The translations under genes and the position numbers were made by a program. From the NCBI RefSeq assembly GCF_050942425.1, contig NZ_CP192063.1, positions 7,316,001-7,380,000 of the forward strand: a DNA stretch of 64,000 nt, read 5' to 3'. Below, piece after piece: positions 15,287-23,182 of this stretch. The stretch is from Actinoallomurus sp050942425 (GTDB lineage: Bacteria; Actinomycetota; Actinomycetes; Streptosporangiales; Streptosporangiaceae). Positions within the stretch are counted from its first letter, which is position 1. The number at the start of each line of letters is the position of its first letter. The notes under the pieces were generated by a model that worked only from the letters and a program-made list of their open reading frames with translations, was not told where the DNA came from and ran no database searches.

Positions 15287-16489
15287 CTATGCGCCGGTCC
15301 GTTGAGCCAGTTCGCGCAGTTCGGGGCTCGGTGGGTTCTGCATGGTCATCAGGTCGGAGACGAGCTGGCGGACAAGGGGGTGTGCGCGGATCTGTTCGGG
15401 GGTGATGTCCTCGGCTTGGCGAAGCACGGCGACGGCTTCGTCGATCTGGCGGCGTTGGGCGTGGGCGCGGGCCACGTCGATGAGCATGCGCCCGCGGCGT
15501 TCGGCTGACAGGCCGGAGGTGTCGACCTGGTCGGCGGTTCGCAGGGCGCGGCCGGCGTCGCCGAGTTCCACCGCGACGGCGATCTCGTGCAGGGCGACGT
15601 TCGCGGGTCCGAACTCGGTGTTGTAATCGTTGCGTCCCTCGCCGAGCCGTTCGGCCATGGCCTGTGCGCGCTCCAGATGCGTATAGGCGGCCTCACCGTC
15701 GTTGGCACGCGAGGCGGTCACCGCGCGCTGCAACGTCAGTCCGCCCCACAACGACATGGCCTCCGGCCGTTCTTCATCGGCCATCGGCCACAGCGCGTCA
15801 GCTGCCGTGCGGGCGGTCTCCTCTGCCTGGTCGTAGTGCTTGGCGCTCAGGAAGACGAACCCGAGCCGGAACGCACCGGCCGCGACGAGAAGGGGATCAC
15901 CCGCGCGTTCGGCGGCCGTCATCGCCCGGTCGGCCGCGATCCAGGCCGCCTCCGGCTCGCCCAACTTGGCCAGTGCCGCCGAACAGGCATGGTAGGCAGT
16001 GGCCAGTAGTTCGAACGGCTCGGCCCGTTGCGCCTCCGGTACGGTACGGGCCGCTGTTTCCAGCTGCGGGACCAGGTCCCGCAGGAGATCGGTCAGCTCG
16101 GTGTAGCGTCCGGCGTGCGTCAGCTCCCACGCCTTGTCGACCTCGCCGCCCAAAGCTGAGAGATCGGGTGTCACCGGTTTGGTCAGCATTGCCCGCAGCG
16201 CATGTGCACCGGACAGCACCAGCCGAAGGTCCGTCGCTTCCGGCGGTTCGTCACTCACCGCGGCAACGACCGGGGCCTCGGCCGCCAGCTCCGACAACGG
16301 GATGTCCAGCGCCTCGGCGACGATCTCCAGGACCGACATGCGGTCGACCTTGCGGACCCCGCGCTCGACCTGGGAGACCCAGGCCACCGAGCGGCCGATC
16401 AGCCGCGCGAGTTCGGGCTGGGACAGCCCGCGTCGCCTGCGGTGGTCAGCGATCTTGCGACCCAGCGCCTGCTTGTAGTCGGTACTCAC
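15287..16489 (-). CDS. XRE-family regulator with TPR-like sensor region
   Basis: 400-aa protein with an N-terminal Cro/C1 helix-turn-helix (residues about 8-66: LGRKIADHRRRRGLSQPELA, RLIGRSVAWVSQVERGVRKV) followed by a long all-helical TPR-like array (about 95-390; for example AAWIAADRAMTAAERAG). This layout is common in actinobacteria, where the TPR part usually binds a peptide or partner protein and modulates the HTH. Its start overlaps the 3' end of the monooxygenase gene by 4 bp, so the two are co-translated. A dyad in the divergent promoter region (16872-16890) is a candidate autoregulatory site. Confidence 0.85.
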   Translation of the reverse strand: MSTDYKQALGRKIADHRRRRGLSQPELARLIGRSVAWVSQVERGVRKVDRMSVLEIVAEALDIPLSELAAEAPVVAAVSDEPPEATDLRLVLSGAHALRAMLTKPVTPDLSALGGEVDKAWELTHAGRYTELTDLLRDLVPQLETAARTVPEAQRAEPFELLATAYHACSAALAKLGEPEAAWIAADRAMTAAERAGDPLLVAAGAFRLGFVFLSAKHYDQAEETARTAADALWPMADEERPEAMSLWGGLTLQRAVTASRANDGEAAYTHLERAQAMAERLGEGRNDYNTEFGPANVALHEIAVAVELGDAGRALRTADQVDTSGLSAERRGRMLIDVARAHAQRRQIDEAVAVLRQAEDITPEQIRAHPLVRQLVSDLMTMQNPPSPELRELAQRTGA

Positions 16490-16794
16490 CCGGTGGTTCC
16501 CTTGCCCGTCAGGAGCGTCAGCCAGTCGACCTCGGTGGCCGACAGGTACTGCTCACGCTCATCGAGGAACTTCTTCGTGTGCTCGTGCGCTTCGTGCGCC
16601 TCGAAGGCGCCACGGTCACGGTAGAGCTCGTAGAAGACACGCTGCAGCGGTTCGCTTTCAACCCGGTTCACCGCATAGACCAGCGTTCCCGGTTCGTTGG
16701 TGCGGATCTTGTCGACGGTGGCCGCCACGAGCCGATCGAATACCTCGGCACTGGCTTGATCCTTGCACGTGAAGCGGACAACAAGGCCGAACAC
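16486..16794 (-). CDS. Antibiotic biosynthesis monooxygenase (ABM) domain protein
   Basis: 102-aa single ABM ferredoxin-like domain: GLVVRFTCKDQ, then EPGTLVYAVNR, VFYELYRDRGAFEAH and HTKKFL. Such dimeric proteins oxidise quinone-like or haem substrates without a bound cofactor, or act as stress-related oxygenases (YgiN type). First gene of a two-gene unit with the XRE-TPR regulator (4-bp overlap), which suggests that the regulator controls it or that its product is sensed. It lies divergent from the RsbW-like ATPase gene. Confidence 0.82.
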   Translation of the reverse strand: MFGLVVRFTCKDQASAEVFDRLVAATVDKIRTNEPGTLVYAVNRVESEPLQRVFYELYRDRGAFEAHEAHEHTKKFLDEREQYLSATEVDWLTLLTGKGTTG

Positions 16795-16871
16795 TCAGTA
16801 CCTCCGGGGGCAGATCACCTGACCGCACGCACTAATTGTGCGGCACACGTATGCCAAAGCGGTTGTACTCC

Positions 16872-16890
16872 AAGTACTGTACCCGTACTT
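16872..16890. promoter_or_regulatory. Dyad in divergent promoter region
   Basis: AAGTAC and GTACTT are separated by 7 nt, and a further GTACT lies just upstream at 16865-16869. The element sits between the divergent monooxygenase/XRE unit (ends at 16794) and the ATPase gene (starts at 16950), where an XRE-type regulator would be expected to bind. Confidence 0.45.
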
Positions 16891-16949
16891 TAAGTGCTAG
16901 CTCAGCGTGACCATCCCTGTGAGCTGCGTAATCAGAGGCGGGACATGCC

Positions 16950-17357
16950 ATGACGATCTCTACGCTGCCGGAAGAACCAGGCACCTGCATTTACCGGCGC
17001 GTCTTCCACGGACACGCCGACCAGATCGGAGAGGTCCGCCAATTCCTCCGCACACACCTCGGCGGACATCCCAGCGCGCCGGACGTGACCCTCGTCGCCA
17101 GCGAACTGACGACCAACGCATGGGAGCACACCAACACGGGAAAGCCCGGCGGGACCTTCACCGTCGAGGCCCGGCAGCGCGCCGACAACACGATCCGCCT
17201 GGAGGTCCACGACGACGGTGGCCCAACCGGGTTCGGCGAAACCAACATCCACAAGGAAGGCGGCCGTGGGCTCGGCATCGTCGCCGCCCTCACCGTCACC
17301 TGGGGCGTGAACGGAGACGCCGTCGGCCGCACAGTATGGGCGGAGTTCAAGCCATGA
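16950..17357 (+). CDS. RsbW-like ATP-binding protein (anti-sigma/histidine-kinase-like ATPase)
   Basis: 135-aa stand-alone HATPase_c domain. The N box is VASELTTNAWEHT, the G1 box LEVHDDGGPTGFG, and the G2 region EGGRGLGIVAALTVTWG. Proteins like this in actinobacteria act as anti-sigma factors or serine kinases in partner-switching circuits; the partner is not in the window. Its stop overlaps (ATGA) the start of a small gene, so the two are coupled. The start ATG is 26 bp after a GAGGCGGG stretch. Confidence 0.85.
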   Translation: MTISTLPEEPGTCIYRRVFHGHADQIGEVRQFLRTHLGGHPSAPDVTLVASELTTNAWEHTNTGKPGGTFTVEARQRADNTIRLEVHDDGGPTGFGETNIHKEGGRGLGIVAALTVTWGVNGDAVGRTVWAEFKP

Positions 17358-17542
17358 CCGACCCGTACGGTCTCCAACGCGCAGTGGACGACTATTACAG
17401 GACGCTGGACTCCCTACGCGTCCAGGGCGTCAGCCAACTGGCCGAGCTCGCACGCCTCAAAATCCTGATCCAGAAGTACCCCAACCACGCCCGCCAGATG
17501 ATCAACGAGATCAACCAACCACCCACCGGCGACGGTCGATAA
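17354..17542 (+). CDS. Small conserved protein coupled to the RsbW-like ATPase
   Basis: 62-aa, mostly helical, no signal or TM segment, and a 4-bp overlap with the upstream ATPase. Function unknown. Its second half (QLAELARLKILIQKYPNHAR) resembles another small protein of this window (57569-57745, minus strand: DLAELRRLIESYPDEAR). This suggests a family with the pattern LAEL-(2-4)-LI-x2-YP-x2-AR and an acidic C-terminus. By position it could be an adaptor or regulator of the ATPase. Confidence 0.7.
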   Translation: MTDPYGLQRAVDDYYRTLDSLRVQGVSQLAELARLKILIQKYPNHARQMINEINQPPTGDGR

Positions 17543-17592
17543 ACCCTGCAGCCGGTCAGGGGTTCGGTGATTGATACCTCGAAGCCACTTCC

Positions 17593-17617
17593 TGTCATTG
17601 TGACAAAAAGCTAGCTT
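17593..17617. promoter_or_regulatory. Two adjacent palindromes before the Nudix gene
   Basis: TGTCA-TTG-TGACA (17593-17605) and AAGCTAGCTT (17608-17617) lie directly upstream of the ATG at 17625. NrtR-type Nudix regulators usually bind palindromes at their own promoters, so this is a candidate autoregulatory operator. Confidence 0.45.
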
Positions 17618-17624
17618 CTCCCTC

Positions 17625-18359
17625 ATGACCGATGACCAGCGGGCGCACCCGGTCGTCATGCTCGCCGTCGACCTGGTGATCTTGACGTTGCGCGAGTCAC
17701 GCCTGCACGTCCTACTGGTCGAGCGTGGGCACCAGCCGCACAAGGGCGCCCTGGCGCTGCCGGGCGGCTTCCTCTGGCATGCCGAAGAGGACATCACCGC
17801 CGCCGCTCACCGGGAGCTGTCTGAGGAGGCCGACCTTGACGTCGAGACGCTTCGGCTTGAGCAGCTGGGCGTCTATGGCGACCCCGGCCGCGATCCTCGC
17901 GGCCGGGTGGTGTCCGTGGCCTACTTGGCGATCGCGCCTCGACTGCCGGACCCGACCGCCGGAACGGATGCGGCCGACGCGAGTTGGCAACGGGCCGAGC
18001 AGGTGCTCTCCGGGGAACTGGAGCTCGCGTTCGATCACCGGCAAATCGTCACGGACGGCGTCGACCGCGCACGCGCCAAGCTCGAGCATTCCGCGCTCGC
18101 GACGGCCTTCTGCGGGCCGACCTTCACGATCAGCGAGCTCCAAGAGGTGTACGAGGCGGTATGGGGGCTCTCCCTCGACCCCCGGAATTTCTACCGCAAG
18201 GTGCAGAAGACCGACGGATTCATCGTCCCGGTCGGGGCGGCACGGAAATCCGCTACCGGACGACCCGCGCGGCTGTTCAAGGCCGGACCGCGTGAGGTCC
18301 TGTATCCACCGATGGTCCGGCCAGCCGAGTCGTCGAGCGTGAAAGGAGTGCCGAAGTGA
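17625..18359 (+). CDS. Nudix-winged helix protein, NrtR-like
   Basis: 244-aa protein with an N-terminal Nudix domain (Nudix-box core RELSEEADL at 63-71, with Asp where the usual Gly sits, and one extra residue between GGF and the core) and a C-terminal winged helix (about 165-225, including NFYRKVQKTDGF and GRPARLFK). This is the architecture of NrtR, which senses ADP-ribose and represses NAD genes; other members are hydrolases. No NAD biosynthesis gene adjoins it. Instead its stop overlaps (GTGA) the next gene for a nucleosidase-fold protein, so it most likely senses or hydrolyses a nucleotide linked to that operon. Palindromes immediately upstream suggest autoregulation. Confidence 0.85.
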   Translation: MTDDQRAHPVVMLAVDLVILTLRESRLHVLLVERGHQPHKGALALPGGFLWHAEEDITAAAHRELSEEADLDVETLRLEQLGVYGDPGRDPRGRVVSVAYLAIAPRLPDPTAGTDAADASWQRAEQVLSGELELAFDHRQIVTDGVDRARAKLEHSALATAFCGPTFTISELQEVYEAVWGLSLDPRNFYRKVQKTDGFIVPVGAARKSATGRPARLFKAGPREVLYPPMVRPAESSSVKGVPK

Positions 18360-19510
18360 GCCGACGCCCGATCGTGATCCTCACAGCGCTGGACCTGGAG
18401 TACCAGGCCGTCCGGGAGAAACTGGTCGACCCGCAGCTGCACCGGCATCCGCAGGGCACCCGCTTTGAAGTCGGCCGACTCGCCGACGGCCGGTGCCAGG
18501 TGGCTCTGGCCCTTGTCGGCAAGGGCAACCAGTCCGCGGCGGTGCTAGCCGAACGCGCCATCAACGAATTCACACCTGCCGCCCTGCTCTTCGTCGGTGT
18601 GGCGGGCGCTCGGCGCTCCAGCCTCGCGCTCGGAGACGTGGTCGTAGCGACGCATGTCTACGCGTTCCACGGGGGAACGAGCGAGGACGACGGACTCAAA
18701 AGCCGTCCCCGCGTCTGGGAGACCTCGCACAGCGCCGACCAGATCGCCCGGCACATCGCCCGCACCGGTTCCTGGGCGCGTGGCCTTCCCGCTCACAGCC
18801 GGGCTCCTGCGGTCCACTTCGGCCCGATCGCCGCCGGCGAGGTGGTTCTGAATTCCCGGGTCTCCGGGCACGCTCGCTGGCTCGAGTCGAACTACAACGA
18901 CGCACTCGCGATCGAGATGGAAGGCGCCGGTGTAGCACAGGCCGGCCATCTCAACGGGAAGCTGCCGGTGGTCGTGATCCGAGGGATCAGCGACGGGGCC
19001 GACGGCACCAAGGAGGACACGGATCGCGAGCAGTGGCAGCCACGGGCGGTGGCCAACGCGGCCGCGTTCGCCGCTGCCCTGGCCGAGGATCTTGCCACCG
19101 AGGACCAGGACGACGCCCAGTCCACGGCACCCGAAACGGGGAGGAGCCCCACGATGCATACGACCCGGAACGTCGCGAAGGACAACGCGCGCGTGATGGT
19201 GCAGGCCGGCACCGTACATGGCGGGATCCGGATCAGCCCCGAGCCAATCCCGCCGACCGATCTCGCACAGGCGCTCGCCGACCTTCGCTCCCGGCTCCAG
19301 CGGGCACGGGCGGTCGGCCACCTGGACGAGGACACCTTTACGGCAGCGGAGGCGGAACTCACCGAGGCCGACGCGGCGCTGCAGACGAACACGCCGCAGA
19401 GCAGGGGAAGGCTGGTGCTGGCGCTCAAGAAGCTGCGCGGGCTCATCGGCGACGTGGCCGATCTGGCCGCAGAAGTGGCAACCATCATCACCCTGGCCAA
19501 GAGCCTCTGA
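18356..19510 (+). CDS. MTA/SAH nucleosidase-fold protein with C-terminal motif and helical tail
   Basis: 384 aa. Residues 1-245 form a PNP/MTAN phosphorylase-nucleosidase domain: ILTALDLEYQAV at the start, LFVGVAGA (78-85), AIEMEGAGVAQ (185-195) and VIRGISDGADG with the catalytic-type Asp213. After a linker comes the short motif NVAKDNARVMVQAGTVHGGI (272-291), then an amphipathic helical region (301-384, ending in a hydrophobic stretch). Housekeeping MTAN proteins are about 230 aa and lack this tail. The same motif opens the next gene product, so the two probably assemble together. Nucleosidase-fold domains fused to extra modules are reported in bacterial conflict systems; the substrate here is unknown. 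GTG start overlaps the Nudix stop. Confidence 0.82.
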   Translation: MSRRPIVILTALDLEYQAVREKLVDPQLHRHPQGTRFEVGRLADGRCQVALALVGKGNQSAAVLAERAINEFTPAALLFVGVAGARRSSLALGDVVVATHVYAFHGGTSEDDGLKSRPRVWETSHSADQIARHIARTGSWARGLPAHSRAPAVHFGPIAAGEVVLNSRVSGHARWLESNYNDALAIEMEGAGVAQAGHLNGKLPVVVIRGISDGADGTKEDTDREQWQPRAVANAAAFAAALAEDLATEDQDDAQSTAPETGRSPTMHTTRNVAKDNARVMVQAGTVHGGIRISPEPIPPTDLAQALADLRSRLQRARAVGHLDEDTFTAAEAELTEADAALQTNTPQSRGRLVLALKKLRGLIGDVADLAAEVATIITLAKSL

Positions 19511-21513
19511 TGACGAATCCGGACGCCACCACGACGAACGTCGCCGGGGACTCGGCGTTCATCGGCGTACAGGCGGGCACTGTCCACGGCGACATCAAGA
19601 CATACGTGATCGCCCCGGACGCCTCGCCTCAGGAAAAGTTCGAGAAGGGCGTCCATTACCTCGACGGCGGCAGGCCGGAAGCAGCACGGGAGCTCATCCA
19701 CGAGGCCGCCATGACCGAATACGTCAACAACCGAGTGCGGTTTTACTGGCTGCTTGCTCTGGTCAGCGGCAGAACGCTGCATGAGCTGTCGGAGGGTGAG
19801 ACAACCATGCTGTGCGACCCGAAGAACACATGCCCCATCGCCAAAAGCGATGAATGGGCGGACGGCGTAAAGGCCATCCACCGCCTGTTGAAGGCCGCAC
19901 AGGACTCCAAGGAAGATCTTGATGTCCCGCTGAAGGAGTTCGACGATCTCGCTGAAACGCAGCGCGCCCTGATCCTCCGGCACATGGCCGTGTTTCTGGA
20001 CGGGCCGATCGAGGACCGGATGTGGGGCCGTGCTCTGAAGCAGGCCAAACAAGAGCAGCTGGCCGACGATCGAGTCAAACGGGTCTGGAAGTTCTTCGAG
20101 CCGAATCCGGCCGGGCCTCGGGAACGCACCGTGCAGCCGACCGCCGCACCCCTCACCATCCAGATACAAGCCGTGGCTGCGACGGCCGTCCTGGGTGTGA
20201 CAACGATCTATATCGGTTACCTGCTGGCACAGGCAGGGCGGTTTGCTGCGCTCTTCGCATACTTACTGAGCATCAGCGGTGGGTACATCGGCGCCCGCAG
20301 CGGCGTCGAATGGCGCTTCCGCACGGTGCGACGCCGCGCAAGGGACCAGGAGTACGCCCCTCAGCATCACGGGACCAACGCACCGCCTGGCGGCTTCGCG
20401 AGGAAGGTGGACCAGCGGTTCGACCACTACTTCGCCACATACGTCCCGCGCGGCGTGGAGCGCAGCGTCTGGCTCCATGCGACCTCGGGAATCCGCAGGA
20501 GTATCCGCGATGAGGTCGTCGAGACCTACCGGGAACAGAGGACCGGCGTCGAACAGATCGCCTGGCTGATCAGACACCGGGTCGGTGTTATCAAACAACG
20601 TTGGGAAAAGGGCACTCTGTGGGACTACCGGGAGGCACTCTCGACGCCCACGCCCACAAAAGCCACGGTGATCTTGGGCGCCGCCGCCCTCGCCGGCGGG
20701 GGAATCTGGGCAGTGGGCGACGCGGTACAGGTCAGTCCCCTGAGGGCAACCCTTTCGACGGCCCTCGGCCTCGGGGGCGGGTGGCTCGCCACTCATGCCT
20801 GGCTGCACATCATCCTGGAGCGTTGGCGGCACGCCGCCGACACGGCGGAGAGCAAGCATACGTTGGCCGACGACGCTGCGGCCCTCGCCCGGTGGCGAGA
20901 GAAACTGGCCGACAAACCCGAAGACCAGGAGATGGCCGCGTGGCTGGACTACGACCGGAAGGTCCTGCTGAATGAGGCCTTGCAGCACTACCGGCTGGCC
21001 ATGAGCAACGTCATCGCTTACGCCTTCATCGAAGCACCGGCGACCGGATCGACCAGACGCGCACGAGTACGGAGCGGTCCTTGGCGCTACATGGCCTATC
21101 GGCTTCTCCTTTTCCTCCTCACCTCGGATGGGGTTCGCCAGTTCACCGTCAGCCTCGACTTCGAGCACGGCACATTTCACGACCAGGAACGGATCAACTA
21201 CCGCTACGAAGCGGTTGCGGCGGTACGGGCGATCCAGGCTGGCCGCGATGACCGGACTTTCGAACTCACCCTCGTCAACGGGCAGGAGATCAATATCCCG
21301 GTGGTGGAACCAGGTACGGAGGAACTCGAGGACGGTGAGACTCCAGGAACGGTTTCACAGGCGACCCTGGATGCCGCAGGTCTGCACCGCACTCTGCACG
21401 TCCTAGAGGGGATCGCCGCCGAGGGAAGAACATGGATCGCCCAGTACCAACGCGGTATGCCTCGCGCGAGGAACCTCGAGGCCGCCCTGGAAGACGAACC
21501 ACCGAACGATTAG
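19510..21513 (+). CDS. Four-TM membrane protein sharing a motif with the nucleosidase; candidate effector
   Basis: 667-aa protein of no recognised family. Residues 10-29 carry NVAGDSAFIGVQAGTVHGDI, close to the motif in the preceding gene product. A TPR-like helical part follows (about 40-200: EKFEKGVHYLDGGRPEAARE). Two TM hairpins lie at about 213-262 and 384-437, each followed by basic and helical cytoplasmic stretches, and a C-terminal soluble domain (about 495-640) has beta-rich segments (RQFTVSLDFEHGTFHD, FELTLVNGQEINIPVV). The start ATG overlaps the previous stop (TGATG). As the last gene of the Nudix-nucleosidase unit it could be the membrane output of a nucleotide-triggered system; this is inference. 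Codon usage is less GC-extreme than in flanking genes. Confidence 0.75.
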   Translation: MTNPDATTTNVAGDSAFIGVQAGTVHGDIKTYVIAPDASPQEKFEKGVHYLDGGRPEAARELIHEAAMTEYVNNRVRFYWLLALVSGRTLHELSEGETTMLCDPKNTCPIAKSDEWADGVKAIHRLLKAAQDSKEDLDVPLKEFDDLAETQRALILRHMAVFLDGPIEDRMWGRALKQAKQEQLADDRVKRVWKFFEPNPAGPRERTVQPTAAPLTIQIQAVAATAVLGVTTIYIGYLLAQAGRFAALFAYLLSISGGYIGARSGVEWRFRTVRRRARDQEYAPQHHGTNAPPGGFARKVDQRFDHYFATYVPRGVERSVWLHATSGIRRSIRDEVVETYREQRTGVEQIAWLIRHRVGVIKQRWEKGTLWDYREALSTPTPTKATVILGAAALAGGGIWAVGDAVQVSPLRATLSTALGLGGGWLATHAWLHIILERWRHAADTAESKHTLADDAAALARWREKLADKPEDQEMAAWLDYDRKVLLNEALQHYRLAMSNVIAYAFIEAPATGSTRRARVRSGPWRYMAYRLLLFLLTSDGVRQFTVSLDFEHGTFHDQERINYRYEAVAAVRAIQAGRDDRTFELTLVNGQEINIPVVEPGTEELEDGETPGTVSQATLDAAGLHRTLHVLEGIAAEGRTWIAQYQRGMPRARNLEAALEDEPPND

Positions 21514-21518
21514 ACAGC

Positions 21519-21567
21519 GATCCACTGGTGATTGCCGTCATGGGTCGACAGCAATCGCCAGTGGATC
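21519..21567. terminator. Strong bidirectional terminator
   Basis: A 17-bp stem (21519-21535 with 21551-21567, one T-G wobble) and a 15-nt loop lie between the end of the membrane-protein gene and the convergent ABC transporter operon. Confidence 0.85.
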
Positions 21568-21590
21568 CATCCGGAGTGCTCTGGCCGCCG

Positions 21591-22358
21591 TCAGAGGACG
21601 TCGCTGAGGAACTGGCGGAGCCTCGGGCTGTCCGGGGTGTCGAAGAGCTTCTCGGGCGGGCCGGACTCGACGGCGACGCCCTGGTCGAGGAAGACCACGG
21701 TGTCGGAGGCCTCGCGGGCGAAGCCCATCTCGTGGGTGACGACGACCATGGTCATGCCCTGCTTGGACAGGTCGGCCATCAGGCTCAGGACGCCCTTGAC
21801 GAGTTCGGGGTCGAGGGCGGAGGTGGCCTCGTCGAACAGCATGACCTGCGGCCGCATGGCGAGGGCACGGGCGATCGCCACGCGCTGCTGCTGGCCACCG
21901 GACAGGTGGCCCGGCCGGGAGCCGGCCTTGTCGGCCAGTCCGACGAGCTCCAGTTGGTGGCGGGCGACCTGCTCGGCCTCGTCGGCGGACAGCTTGCGGA
22001 TCCGGCGTAGCGGCAGCATGAGGTTGCGCAGGACGTTCATGTGCGGGAACAGGTTGAACTGCTGGAACACCATGCCGACCTGCTGCCGCAGCCGGTCGGG
22101 GTCGCGGTTCAGAACGCTCTCACCGTCGAGGAGGATGTCGCCCTTGTCGGGTTCGATCAGCCGGTTGATGGTCCGCAGGAACGTCGACTTGCCCGAGCCG
22201 GACGGGCCGATGACGCACGCGGTCTGGCCCTTGCCGACGTCGAGGTCGACGCCACGCAGCACCCGGTTGTGCCCGAACGCCAGGTGGATGTCGCGGGTGG
22301 CCAGGCTGACCGAGGAGAACGTCTCCTCCTGCACGGCCGCACGCTGCTCTTCGGTCAT
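21591..22358 (-). CDS. Polar amino acid ABC transporter, ATP-binding subunit
   Basis: 255-aa GlnQ/HisP-type ATPase. Walker A is IGPSGSGKSTFLRTINRL, the signature LSGGQQQRVAIARALAM and Walker B VMLFDEATSALDPEL, with the H-loop in VTHEMGFA. It energises uptake of an amino acid through the permease encoded upstream (4-bp overlap) and the lipoprotein before that. The cysteine-type leader in front of the operon suggests cystine or another sulfur compound as substrate. Confidence 0.95.
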   Translation of the reverse strand: MTEEQRAAVQEETFSSVSLATRDIHLAFGHNRVLRGVDLDVGKGQTACVIGPSGSGKSTFLRTINRLIEPDKGDILLDGESVLNRDPDRLRQQVGMVFQQFNLFPHMNVLRNLMLPLRRIRKLSADEAEQVARHQLELVGLADKAGSRPGHLSGGQQQRVAIARALAMRPQVMLFDEATSALDPELVKGVLSLMADLSKQGMTMVVVTHEMGFAREASDTVVFLDQGVAVESGPPEKLFDTPDSPRLRQFLSDVL

Positions 22359-23137
22359 TTCGTGCCCTCACTGGTCGCGGGAAGCGGCGTCTCGCCGGCC
22401 ACCGTCAGCGGCTCGTCCGGGGGCCCGGTCCTCGTGCGGCGGCCCTGGCGCAGCCGGTGGTCGACGAAGTTCACGAAGTGGGTCAGCGGCACGGTGAGGA
22501 TCAGGTAGAAGATGCCGGCCAGCAGCAGCGCCGACTCGTTGCCGGTGTTCGCGGCGGCGTCCTGCCCGATCCGGAACAGCTCGCGCTGGCCGGCCGCCAG
22601 GCCGAGGAAGTACACGAGGCTGGAGTCCTTGATCAGTGCGATCAGCTGGTTCACCCAGGCGGGCAGCACTCGTCGTATGCCCTGCGGGATGATCACGAGC
22701 AGCATGGCGGCCGAGTAGGAGAAGCCGAGCGCCCGGGACCCTTCGAGCTGCCCCGGGTCGACGCTCTGGATGCCCGAGCGGAAGATCTCCCCGATGTAGG
22801 CGGTCGCGATGAGCGACAGGGCGAGGATGCCGAGCGGGTACGGGTTGGGCCCCCACACCTTCATCCCGATCTGCGACAGGCCGACGCCGATCAGCAGGAT
22901 CGTGACCACGGCCGGCAGGCCGCGGAAGATGTCGGTGTAGACGCGCGCGGGCCAGCGCAGCCAGCGGTGCCGGGAGATGCCGGCCATCGCCAGCAGCATC
23001 CCGAGCACCGTGCCGATCAACGCGGAGATGATCGACAGGATCAGGGTGTTCGGCAGGCCCGTCTTGAGCATGTCGGGCAGGGCCTGCCGCATCGATTGCC
23101 AGTTGAAGAAGGTGTCCCACAAGGTCGTCAGGTCCAT
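22355..23137 (-). CDS. Polar amino acid ABC transporter, permease subunit
   Basis: 260-aa HisM/GlnP-type permease with about five TM helices and the EAA-like loop GSRALGFSYSAAMLLVIIPQ that docks the ATPase. It works as a homodimer, since only one permease gene is present. It sits between the substrate-binding lipoprotein gene (45-bp gap) and the ATPase gene (4-bp overlap). Confidence 0.94.
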   Translation of the reverse strand: MDLTTLWDTFFNWQSMRQALPDMLKTGLPNTLILSIISALIGTVLGMLLAMAGISRHRWLRWPARVYTDIFRGLPAVVTILLIGVGLSQIGMKVWGPNPYPLGILALSLIATAYIGEIFRSGIQSVDPGQLEGSRALGFSYSAAMLLVIIPQGIRRVLPAWVNQLIALIKDSSLVYFLGLAAGQRELFRIGQDAAANTGNESALLLAGIFYLILTVPLTHFVNFVDHRLRQGRRTRTGPPDEPLTVAGETPLPATSEGTK

Positions 23138-23182
23138 CTACCTTCTCCCATCAGCCCGCGCGCGTCCGTCTCGATCGACCGG

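Noticed and set aside
17625..18359. Assignment of the Nudix protein as a bona fide NAD repressor NrtR
   Set aside because: The architecture fits, but no NAD biosynthesis or salvage gene is nearby and the operon partners are different, so only NrtR-like is stated.
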